Assembly: GCA_029934215.1 (NCBI GenBank) | Contig: JAOZMR010000116.1 | Location: forward strand, 1-8,316 | DNA length: 8,316 nt | Source: Pontiellaceae bacterium | GTDB taxonomy: Bacteria > Verrucomicrobiota > Kiritimatiellia > Kiritimatiellales > Tichowtungiaceae | Direction of reading: 5' to 3' | Part shown: positions 1 to 5,647 of the stretch, piece by piece | Numbering within the stretch: position 1 is the stretch's first letter | How the letters are laid out: every line of letters starts with the position of its first letter | Program-made: the position numbers and the translations under genes | The notes under the pieces: generated by a model | Seen by the model: only the letters and a program-made list of their open reading frames with translations | Told to the model about the DNA's origin: nothing | Databases searched by the model: none

Positions 1-35
1 TCCCATCCCGCATCTCCCATCCCGCATCCCACATC
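1..35. repeat. degenerate heptanucleotide tandem repeat (5 x 7 bp)
   Basis: The first 35 bases divide exactly into five 7-bp units: TCCCATC, CCGCATC, TCCCATC, CCGCATC, CCACATC. All end in CATC and vary in the first three or four bases. The array may extend past the left edge. It stops exactly where the AGGAG ribosome binding site of the next gene begins (36-40), so it forms the proximal leader of that gene. Heptanucleotide tandem repeats between genes are known in several bacterial groups; whether this one has a function is unknown. Confidence 0.75.
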
Positions 36-45
36 AGGAGTTCTT

Positions 46-732
46 ATGAGCCTTGCAAAAACCTATCCGATTCGTTGTCCAAAGTGTGACCACACACAAA
101 ATGTTAAATTGTATGATTCAATCAATGTTGCGCAGGAGCCTACGTTAAAAACCGAGCTACTCGAAAACCGCCTGAACCGGGTTCAGTGCGAATCGTGTGA
201 TACAAGCTTTCGGGTTGATAAACCTGTTCTATATCACGATGCTGATCGAAACATTTTAATCCACTGGATGCCGGATACTGCTTGTTCGCGCGAAGAGATT
301 CTTGACGAATTTGACGATGCGATGGATGAGCTTCGTTCTGCGCTTCCAGAGAATACAGAACCGCCGCGCGTGCGGCTGGTTTTCACCCGAGTCGAATTGA
401 TTGAGCTAATGTTTATCATCGAAGCTGGGATGGAGGAGCGCGTGGTGGAGCATATTAAGTACACGATTCATACGCAAAATCCGGCTCGCTTGCCGCCAAG
501 TAAAAAGCGTCTGCTTCTCAATGTTCAGGATTCCACAGCAGATGAATTGCTTTTTGCTGTGCAAGACATCGAAACCTCTGAACTTGGAGAGATTCTTCGT
601 TATCCGCGCGAGGTCTATCGCGGGGTTCAAAAAATGTACCGTAAGAATTCCGATGAGTTTGTTGAGTTGTTCCCGGGTCCATACATCAACGCTCGCGCAG
701 TGCTGATAGAAGATGGTGGGAGCGCGGAGTAA
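46..732 (+). CDS. CpXC domain protein (zinc-ribbon N-terminus)
   Basis: This encodes a 228-residue protein of unknown biochemical role. Near the N-terminus are two paired-cysteine knuckles, CPKC at residues 11-14 and CESC at 48-51, spaced as in the CpXC domain, which is thought to bind a metal ion, probably zinc. The rest of the first half fits that domain (about residues 7-130, including the phrase ILIHWMP near 70). The C-terminal half is mixed charged sequence without a recognised motif. There is no signal peptide or membrane segment, so it is probably cytoplasmic. The ATG at 46 is well supported by AGGAG at 36-40, five bases upstream. No neighbour suggests a pathway: the left flank is a repeat array and the next gene is convergent. 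The family assignment rests on the cysteine pattern and is fairly secure; the function is not known. Confidence 0.85.
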   Translation: MSLAKTYPIRCPKCDHTQNVKLYDSINVAQEPTLKTELLENRLNRVQCESCDTSFRVDKPVLYHDADRNILIHWMPDTACSREEILDEFDDAMDELRSALPENTEPPRVRLVFTRVELIELMFIIEAGMEERVVEHIKYTIHTQNPARLPPSKKRLLLNVQDSTADELLFAVQDIETSELGEILRYPREVYRGVQKMYRKNSDEFVELFPGPYINARAVLIEDGGSAE

Positions 733-768
733 TGGAGTCGTTGAGTTTTGGAGAGGGAGAGGGTTTTT

Positions 769-793
769 GCAGAATGATTGACGGCAGAATGAT
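769..793. repeat. short direct repeat, GCAGAATGAT twice at 15-bp spacing
   Basis: GCAGAATGAT occurs at 769-778 and again at 784-793, separated by TGACG. The two copies start 15 bp apart, which is one and two-thirds of a 15-bp tandem unit. It lies in the 213-bp gap between two convergent genes. It resembles repeat sequence found in spacers of other bacteria, but that is memory rather than a search result. Confidence 0.6.
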
Positions 794-847
794 GGGACGG
801 GGCTTAATGGGGTGGAGGTTAAGCGTAAACATCTTTGTTATTGGCTA

Positions 848-862
848 TTCCAATCATTGGAA
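848..862. repeat. palindrome TTCCAA-tca-TTGGAA
   Basis: Perfect 6-bp inverted arms flank a 3-bp centre (848-853, 854-856, 857-862). It sits between the ends of two convergent genes. The stem is AT-rich and is not followed directly by a T-run, so it is a poor intrinsic terminator. It may be a dispersed palindromic repeat or a protein-binding site. Confidence 0.55.
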
Positions 863-869
863 ACTTTTC

Positions 870-899
870 TTTTGCGTTCTCTGCGCTCTTTCGTGGCAA
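870..899. repeat. degenerate 9-bp tandem repeat (TGCGTTCTC-like)
   Basis: TGCGTTCTC (873-881) is followed at once by TGCGCTCTT (882-890) and a diverged third unit TCGTGGCAA (891-899). On the minus strand it reads as an array of GCGCAGAGAACGC type. Spacers of this appearance recur in many environmental bacterial genomes, as far as I recall. It lies 47 bp beyond the stop codon of the SixA-like gene. Confidence 0.5.
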
Positions 900-945
900 A
901 TTCCATTAACTTCCAACCCTTTAGCCACCCCCGCTTGCCTGTGTG

Positions 946-1482
946 CTAATGCCGCCAGAAGATGATCCGTTTCCACCATGCTTTGCTGTTTTCGCTCTCT
1001 TTCGGTTCGAGGTATTTAACGAGTTCTCCTTGTTTAAAGGATATGGTTCGCCAGCTTTCAGTGGATAGTTCTAATACGGCTAGTGATGCTAATGACATTT
1101 TTTCGATGTCGCTGTCTACTAGGTGTTGGAGGAGGTTTGTTACGGCGGGATGGTGTCCGATGAGCAGGATGGTGCTCGCTGTATCATCAATTGCTTGCAC
1201 GACTCGAAGAATCTCCGAGCGTTCTGCTTCAAAAATGTTTTTTTTAATGCGAATCGAGGCTTCGGGAATCTTGAGTCTTTTCGCATAAATTTCTGCGGTT
1301 TCTATGGCTCGTTTGGCGGTGCTTGAAACGAGCAGGTCTGGATAGATATCAAGTCTGGCGAATTGACGTGCCATCTCTTCTGTCTGGCGCCGTCCATCGC
1401 GAGTTAAGGGATGGTCTGAGTCCGTAATCTGTGTGTTGGAATGGTCAAAGGCTCCATGTCGAACGATTATGAGTGTTTTCAT
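946..1482 (-). CDS. SixA-like histidine phosphatase family protein
   Basis: This is a 178-residue branch 1 histidine phosphatase. The catalytic RHG signature is at residues 8-10, with His9 as the expected phosphate acceptor. Other expected residues are Arg58 in SSTAKRAIETAE, Glu85 in IFEAE, and the second catalytic His110 in GHHP (109-112). The segment DSDHPLTRDG (21-30) matches the D-x-x-PLT-x-G phrase of SixA-type phosphohistidine phosphatases, which remove phosphate from histidine phosphotransfer domains. The protein is slightly longer than E. coli SixA because of a basic, aromatic tail (161-178, ending KRIIFWRH). The ATG at 1482 shares its A with the TAA stop of metG (TAATG). GGAG lies 13 bases upstream, which is far, so translation probably depends on ribosomes finishing metG. 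The family is secure; phosphohistidine as the substrate is inferred. Confidence 0.9.
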   Translation of the reverse strand: MKTLIIVRHGAFDHSNTQITDSDHPLTRDGRRQTEEMARQFARLDIYPDLLVSSTAKRAIETAEIYAKRLKIPEASIRIKKNIFEAERSEILRVVQAIDDTASTILLIGHHPAVTNLLQHLVDSDIEKMSLASLAVLELSTESWRTISFKQGELVKYLEPKESENSKAWWKRIIFWRH

Positions 1483-3428
1483 TATTTAACTAAAGCTCCT
1501 GTGTTGGGGAGTTCTCCGTCTACGGTGATGAGTTTGAGATGATCGCCGGTCGATGCGCAAAGAAGCATTCCTTGCGATTCGACGCCTCGGATTTTTGCGG
1601 GTTTTAGGTTGGCTACGATGATGATTGTTTTGCCGATGATTTCTTCGGCGCTGTAGTGTTGGGCGATTCCTGCAATGATTTGACGTGTTTCGTCTCCGAC
1701 TTTAACTTGCAGTTTTAGGAGCTTGTCGGCGCCTTCTAGTTTTGCGGCTGTGACTATTTTTGCGGTGCATAGTTTGACGTTCATGACGTCGTCGTAGGTG
1801 ATGATGCCTTCTTGTTTTTCGGTGGTTTTCTGCGGCGTGGCGGATTTTTTTGTCTGTTTCTTTTGGGTCGGTTGAGATGGTTTCTCTTCTTTGGGCTGTT
1901 CGACGCGTGGGAATAGAGGGTCGATTTTTGGGATGGTTATGCCGGCGGTTATTACACCAAAAATGCGGAGGTGTTCAAGGTTGGGTTTGGTTAGACCAAA
2001 TATACTGCGAAGTGCGCTCATTTGTTTGGGCATCACGGGATACAGCAATGCCGAGCAGACGCGCAGGGCTTCTGCGGCAAGACCGAGGGTTGTTGCGACG
2101 TCTTCGGTTTTGCCCTCTTTTGCGAGTGTCCAGGGTTGTTTGATTTCGAAATATTGGTTCACTTTGCGCACGGCGGTCAGGACGGAGGCGATTCCGTTGT
2201 TTAGGCGCATTGTGTTGATGGATTCTTCCATATCTATGACCGCTTGTTGTACGGTTTCCCATAGTTCTTTTTCGGGTCCTGTTTCGATTGCGGTTTTTCC
2301 AAGGGTTGGAAAGGTTCCGTTGCAGTAGCGCCCGAGCATGTTTACTGTGCGGCTTAGCAGGTTGCCGAGGTCGTTTGCGAGGTCGGAGTTGTAGCGCCGA
2401 ATGAAGGCTTCTTCGGTGAAGGATGCGTCTTGCCCGAGGGTCATTTCTGCAACGAGGAAGTAGCGGAAGGCGTCAACGCCGTAGCGGTCTACCATTTCCA
2501 TCGGATCAACGACGTTGCCAAGGCTTTTGCTCATTTTGGTGCGTCCTGTGAGCCACCAGCCGTGCGCAAAAACGCTTTGCGGGAGCTCCACGCCCATCGC
2601 TTTGAGCATGGTTGGCCAGTAGACGGTGTGGGTGGTGAGAATGTCTTTTCCGATGAGTTGTTGGGTTGCGGGCCACCATTGGTTGAATTTTTTGTCGTCG
2701 CTTTTGTAGCCGATTGCGGTGATGTAGTTTAGAAGTGCATCGAACCAGACGTATGTGACGAATTCGTGATCGAATGGAAGTTCGATTCCCCAAGCGAGGC
2801 GGGCTTTGGGTCGTGAAATGCAGAGGTCTTGTAGTTCTTTTGTTTTGAGGAACCCGAGGGTTTCGTTCGCGCGAAAGGCAGGTTGTATGAATTCGGGGTG
2901 TGTTTCGATGTGGTTTATGAGCCAGTCTTGGTATTTGCTCATCCGGAAGAAGTAGTTTGCTTCTTGTATGGCCTCGACTTTTTTCCCGCAGTCGGGGCAG
3001 TTCCCGTCAACGAGGTCTTTTTCGGTGAAAAAACGTTCGCATCCGACGCAGTACCAGCCTTCGTATTCTGCTCGGTAAATTTCGTCGCGATCGTATAGAT
3101 CTTGAAGAACCTCTTGGACAATTTTTTTATGCCGCGGCTCGGTGGTGCGGATGAAGTCGTCGTTGGTGATTTCCAAGCGGTCCCAAAGCTCTTGGAAGCG
3201 GACAACGGTTTGGTCGCACTGTTCCTGCGCGGTGATTCCGTTTTTGTCGGCGGCTTGTTGAACTTTTTGCCCGTGTTCGTCGGTGCCGGTTAGAAAAAAG
3301 GTTGGTGTGTCGAGTAGGCGATGGTAGTTCGCGAGAACGTCGGCTAGGAGGGTTGTGTAGGCGTGCCCAATATGCGGCTGGTCATTCACATAGTAGATTG
3401 GTGTCGTTACGTAGTAGTTTTTTTTCAT
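1482..3428 (-). CDS. metG: methionine--tRNA ligase
   Basis: MetRS charges tRNA-Met and initiator tRNA with methionine in the cytoplasm. The 648-residue protein has all the class I landmarks. The N-terminus reads YYVTTPIYYVN; HIGH is at residues 19-22 and KMSKS at 298-302. A zinc knuckle is formed by Cys127/Cys130 and Cys144/Cys147. The helical anticodon-binding domain spans roughly 345-495. A linker rich in Lys, Gln and Pro (about 511-541) leads to a C-terminal Trbp111/EMAP-like tRNA-binding domain (about 545-648), which in related enzymes supports dimerisation and tRNA binding. The start at 3428 agrees with the family N-terminus, but the ten bases upstream hold no Shine-Dalgarno site; see the minicistron entry. 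The downstream phosphatase gene overlaps by one base. The gene is divergent from miaB. Identity is certain. Confidence 0.98.
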   Translation of the reverse strand: MKKNYYVTTPIYYVNDQPHIGHAYTTLLADVLANYHRLLDTPTFFLTGTDEHGQKVQQAADKNGITAQEQCDQTVVRFQELWDRLEITNDDFIRTTEPRHKKIVQEVLQDLYDRDEIYRAEYEGWYCVGCERFFTEKDLVDGNCPDCGKKVEAIQEANYFFRMSKYQDWLINHIETHPEFIQPAFRANETLGFLKTKELQDLCISRPKARLAWGIELPFDHEFVTYVWFDALLNYITAIGYKSDDKKFNQWWPATQQLIGKDILTTHTVYWPTMLKAMGVELPQSVFAHGWWLTGRTKMSKSLGNVVDPMEMVDRYGVDAFRYFLVAEMTLGQDASFTEEAFIRRYNSDLANDLGNLLSRTVNMLGRYCNGTFPTLGKTAIETGPEKELWETVQQAVIDMEESINTMRLNNGIASVLTAVRKVNQYFEIKQPWTLAKEGKTEDVATTLGLAAEALRVCSALLYPVMPKQMSALRSIFGLTKPNLEHLRIFGVITAGITIPKIDPLFPRVEQPKEEKPSQPTQKKQTKKSATPQKTTEKQEGIITYDDVMNVKLCTAKIVTAAKLEGADKLLKLQVKVGDETRQIIAGIAQHYSAEEIIGKTIIIVANLKPAKIRGVESQGMLLCASTGDHLKLITVDGELPNTGALVK

Positions 3429-3442
3429 AGGCGACAGAGCAT
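3425..3442 (-). other. candidate 5-codon minicistron coupled to metG
   Basis: Reading toward metG, AAGGA (3453-3449) is followed after six bases by ATG CTC TGT CGC CTA TGA (peptide MLCRL). The TGA overlaps the metG start codon as ATGA (3428-3425). metG itself has no ribosome binding site at usable distance, whereas the other clear starts in the window do. A ribosome could load at AAGGA, finish the short frame and restart on metG. This is inferred from spacing alone. Confidence 0.4.
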
Positions 3443-3453
3443 ACAGATTCCTT

Positions 3454-3482
3454 AAAAATGTTCCAGCTTAAGAACCATTTTT
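3454..3482. promoter_or_regulatory. inverted repeat in the metG/miaB divergent spacer
   Basis: AAAAATGTTC (3454-3463) and GAACCATTTTT (3472-3482) form near-perfect inverted arms around an 8-base centre, with one unpaired C. The position between two divergent genes, just upstream of the metG leader, fits an operator or promoter-overlapping element. The A-run and T-run also give it the look of a weak bidirectional hairpin, but the stem has few GC pairs. No clear -35/-10 pair was found on either strand of the spacer. Confidence 0.3.
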
Positions 3483-3578
3483 GATGACGAGGTCGGTTTT
3501 AGATTCGTTTGATGTAGGTGCGGGGCTGGACAGGCGGGGTGCTCTGCTCTAGTTTATGTGTTTCTATATCCAGACAAA

Positions 3579-3582
3579 AAGG
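3579..3582 (+). promoter_or_regulatory. ribosome binding site deciding the miaB start
   Basis: AAGG ends six bases before the ATG at 3589. The earlier in-frame ATG at 3556 has no comparable site, and the next in-frame starts (TTG 3667, ATG 3688) fall at or inside the conserved domain. This favours 3589. Confidence 0.5.
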
Positions 3583-3588
3583 CTCTTC

Positions 3589-4965
3589 ATGAATCGTTCA
3601 TCTTCATCTTTTTCCAATATCGACAGTCGGCAATCGGCAATCGGCAATCCTCCTCCAACGTATAATTTGTGGACGATTGGTTGTCAGATGAATGAGGCGG
3701 ATAGCCGTCATTTGGCTTCGCAGCTTGAAGCTCTTGGGTTTGTGGAGACCAAAAGGGCGGAGGATGCGGATGTCGCGGTGCTTAATACCTGCGTGGTGCG
3801 TCAGCAGCCGGAGGATAAAGCGGTTCGTAAGTTGACGTCGCTCGGTGGGATCAAGGGGAGTCATCGTCCTGGGATGATTATTGCGTTGATGGGCTGTATG
3901 GTTGGCAAGCGCGAGGCGGAGGATCTTGCGGAGCGTTTTGGTTTTGTCGATGTGTTTATGGCGCCATCGCAAACAGATGCGTTGATCGATTTTATTGTGC
4001 GCCACGATGCGTATAGCCATCTCAAAAAGAGCCAAGCCGAGTTGGCGGATTATCGCTTGCCTGTGGTGAATCAGGATAAAGCGATTACTGCGTTTGTGCC
4101 AATTACGCTGGGTTGTTCGCATGTCTGTTCATATTGCGTTATTCCACATCGCCGTGGCCCTGACCGAAGCCGTATGCCCGAGGAGGTGCTCCGCGAGGTG
4201 CGTGCCCTGGCGCGGCAGGGGATCAAGGAGGTCAATTTGCTCGGGCAGATTGTGGATCGCTATGGGTTTGATCTTGATGATGGCGTTAACCTCGCATGGC
4301 TCCTCAGAGAGGTCGCAAAAGTCGACGGAATCTTGCGCGTACGATTTTTGACGAGTCATCCGGCGTATATGGATGAGGAGTTGATTCGAGCCGTTGCTGA
4401 GACCGAGAAGGTTTGCCCGTATATTGAGATGCCGTTTCAGTCGGGGAGCGATCGGATTCTTGAGTCGATGCGTCGAGGCTACACGCAGGCGGAGTACCGC
4501 GATATTATTTCCAATATTCGGAAGTTTATGCCAAATGCATCGATCAACACGGATGTGATTGTTGGATATCCAGGAGAGACCGAAGAGGATTTCCTTGAAA
4601 CGATGAAGCTGGCGGAAGAGCTTCGGTTGGATCTGTTTCATATTGCAAAATATTCGCCGCGTCCGAGGACGCTGTCCGCAAAAATGAGAGACGATGTTTC
4701 TGCGGTCGAGAAGGAGCGGCGGCGCACGGCGCTTGATGAATTGACGAAAAAAATCAATGCCGAGAAATCCGCTCAGCTTTTGGGTCAAACGGTAGAGGTT
4801 CTAGTCGAGGCATTTCAGGAGAAGAAGAAGCGCTGGCGCGGACGCACACCGCACAATAAGTTGGTTTTCTTTGAGTCGGATACAGATTGCCTCGGTCAGC
4901 TCGTGAATGTGAAGATCAACTGGACGGGTCCCTTTTCTCTCATTGGAACTGCGTCGGAATGTTGA
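3589..4965 (+). CDS. miaB: MiaB-type tRNA-2-methylthio-N6-(dimethylallyl)adenosine synthase
   Basis: This radical-SAM methylthiotransferase adds a methylthio group to isopentenyladenosine at position 37 of tRNAs reading UNN codons. With the start at 3589 it has 458 residues. The N-terminal UPF0004 domain begins at about residue 25 and carries the auxiliary-cluster cysteines Cys32 (TIGCQMNEADS), Cys68 (LNTCVVR) and Cys103 (MGCMVG). The radical-SAM motif CSHVCSYC gives Cys176, Cys180 and Cys183. Later family phrases include LLGQ (217-220), FQSGSDRIL (283-291) and DVIVGYPGETEEDF (322-335). A C-terminal TRAM domain (about 396-455) contains GRTPHNKLVFFE, close to the MiaB form. The sequence after the first clusters (VVRQQPEDKAV) departs from the E. 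coli type. Residues 1-24 are a non-conserved extension encoded partly by a heptanucleotide repeat. MiaB is preferred over MtaB or RimO, though subfamily calls need alignment. Confidence 0.9.
   Translation: MNRSSSSFSNIDSRQSAIGNPPPTYNLWTIGCQMNEADSRHLASQLEALGFVETKRAEDADVAVLNTCVVRQQPEDKAVRKLTSLGGIKGSHRPGMIIALMGCMVGKREAEDLAERFGFVDVFMAPSQTDALIDFIVRHDAYSHLKKSQAELADYRLPVVNQDKAITAFVPITLGCSHVCSYCVIPHRRGPDRSRMPEEVLREVRALARQGIKEVNLLGQIVDRYGFDLDDGVNLAWLLREVAKVDGILRVRFLTSHPAYMDEELIRAVAETEKVCPYIEMPFQSGSDRILESMRRGYTQAEYRDIISNIRKFMPNASINTDVIVGYPGETEEDFLETMKLAEELRLDLFHIAKYSPRPRTLSAKMRDDVSAVEKERRRTALDELTKKINAEKSAQLLGQTVEVLVEAFQEKKKRWRGRTPHNKLVFFESDTDCLGQLVNVKINWTGPFSLIGTASEC
3620..3647. repeat. heptanucleotide tandem repeat inside the miaB 5' end
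   Basis: TCGGCAA is repeated exactly three times (3627-3633, 3634-3640, 3641-3647), preceded by a diverged unit TCGACAG (3620-3626). The four units total 28 bp. The array is read through in frame as part of the poorly conserved MiaB N-terminus, just ahead of the conserved domain. Because one unit is 7 bp, gain or loss of one copy would shift the frame between the ATG at 3589 and the enzyme. Confidence 0.8.
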
Positions 4966-4984
4966 TGTTCGCGAAATGAGGGTT

Positions 4985-5413
4985 TCATCCGCCCAGCTGC
5001 TGGACTTCCCGCTCTTCCTGAACGGTGGAACAGATGTTCTGGGAAATAATGCGGTCGGTGACTTCATCTAAATGCTCCTCGAGTAATTCATCGAGCTCAA
5101 GAAACTCCGCCCAAACCACGTCGTTTATAAAGTCGCGCGGCCCTTTCACCATGACTGTTGTATATTTTTGACGATAATATCGGTACGCTTTGAGCCCATA
5201 TCGGCTCAGCAATGCCATAAATAATTTTTTGGAATGTGGCGTCAGTCCTGTGAATTTCATTTCGCTGATTTTTTCTTTCGCCTGCTCTTTTTGAAGCCGA
5301 TCTAATAAGCGATCCAGATTGTTTTTTGCTGCCTGTTTCTCCCCTTCGTATGATGTTCCAACAAACAGGGCTTCTAATTTGGCGATTCTCTTTTTTAGTT
5401 CTTGTTCCGTCAT
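4985..5413 (-). CDS. conserved hypothetical protein (possibly DUF2786-related)
   Basis: This is a 142-residue protein I cannot assign a function. Residues 1-50 are charged and helical, with TSYEGEKQAAKNNLDRLLDRL (20-40) resembling the helical repeat that opens DUF2786 proteins. The core, about 57-125, contains LFMALLSRYGLKAYRY, TTVMVKGP and a run of acidic helix ending DEVTDRII. This pattern recalls conserved uncharacterised proteins in many bacteria, from memory. The tail (126-142) is Glu/Gln-rich. There is no signal peptide or membrane segment and no cysteine-based metal site, so it is probably cytoplasmic. The ATG at 5413 has only a weak purine-rich stretch (AAGAAG, two bases upstream). 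The gene converges on miaB with a 19-bp gap and is divergent from aroA across 234 bp. It stands alone, so context gives no hint of its role. Confidence 0.8.
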   Translation of the reverse strand: MTEQELKKRIAKLEALFVGTSYEGEKQAAKNNLDRLLDRLQKEQAKEKISEMKFTGLTPHSKKLFMALLSRYGLKAYRYYRQKYTTVMVKGPRDFINDVVWAEFLELDELLEEHLDEVTDRIISQNICSTVQEEREVQQLGG

Positions 5414-5532
5414 AGCTTCTTAACTCATTTCCAGAATTTCTCTGTTTTAGGCTTCGGGGAGACGTGGGTCTGATGCGATTGCTACTTTTACCGTACTAAA
5501 AAACAGTGGATTAACAATTCTGAAAACGAAGC

Positions 5533-5546
5533 AATAACGCGTTATT
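5533..5546. promoter_or_regulatory. perfect 14-bp palindrome, candidate operator
   Basis: AATAACGCGTTATT reads identically on both strands. It lies near the middle of the 234-bp spacer between the divergent hypothetical gene and aroA, about 100 bp upstream of aroA. Its size and place suit a dimeric regulator that could act on either gene. No T-run or unpaired loop makes it terminator-like. The rest of the spacer (5414-5647) is AT-rich; I saw no strong -35/-10 pair, RNA gene or convincing small gene in it. Confidence 0.3.
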
Positions 5547-5637
5547 TTTCCAAAGAACCTGATAATAGGAGTTTTTTTGGTTTGCCTAGTCATTTGAACG
5601 GTGCCAATTTATTTGCTTTTCGCGTTACGTAGCATTT

Positions 5638-5641
5638 GGAG
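5638..5641 (+). promoter_or_regulatory. ribosome binding site deciding the aroA start
   Basis: GGAG lies six bases before the ATG at 5648. An in-frame TTG at 5636 overlaps this site and has no binding site of its own, so the ATG is the likely start. Confidence 0.75.
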
Positions 5642-5647
5642 ACTCTT

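Noticed and set aside
732..965. A 77-codon plus-strand frame starting on the CpXC stop codon (TAATG)
   Set aside because: It is made almost wholly of the short intergenic repeats and runs into the end of the convergent phosphatase gene. Its translation shows no domain, and no ribosome binding site precedes it.
1850..2328. Long plus-strand frames opposite metG
   Set aside because: They lie antisense to an unmistakable MetRS reading frame and show no domain or ribosome binding site; they arise from its codon bias.
3556..3588. Upstream ATG extending miaB by 11 residues
   Set aside because: There is no ribosome binding site before it and the added residues match no family sequence; AAGG is well placed for the ATG at 3589.
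4966..4984. TTCGCGAA palindrome (4968-4975) as a terminator between miaB and the convergent hypothetical gene
   Set aside because: The stem is four base pairs without a loop or T-run, too small to act as an intrinsic terminator.
5567..5597. AGGAG followed by TTG opening a six-codon frame in the aroA leader
   Set aside because: A TTG start with a six-codon product and no link to the aroA start is expected by chance in AT-rich spacer DNA.
5414..5647. Possible replication-terminus dif site near the skew change
   Set aside because: No 28-bp stretch with recognisable XerC and XerD arms was seen; the TTAAC-containing segments do not match on both arms.
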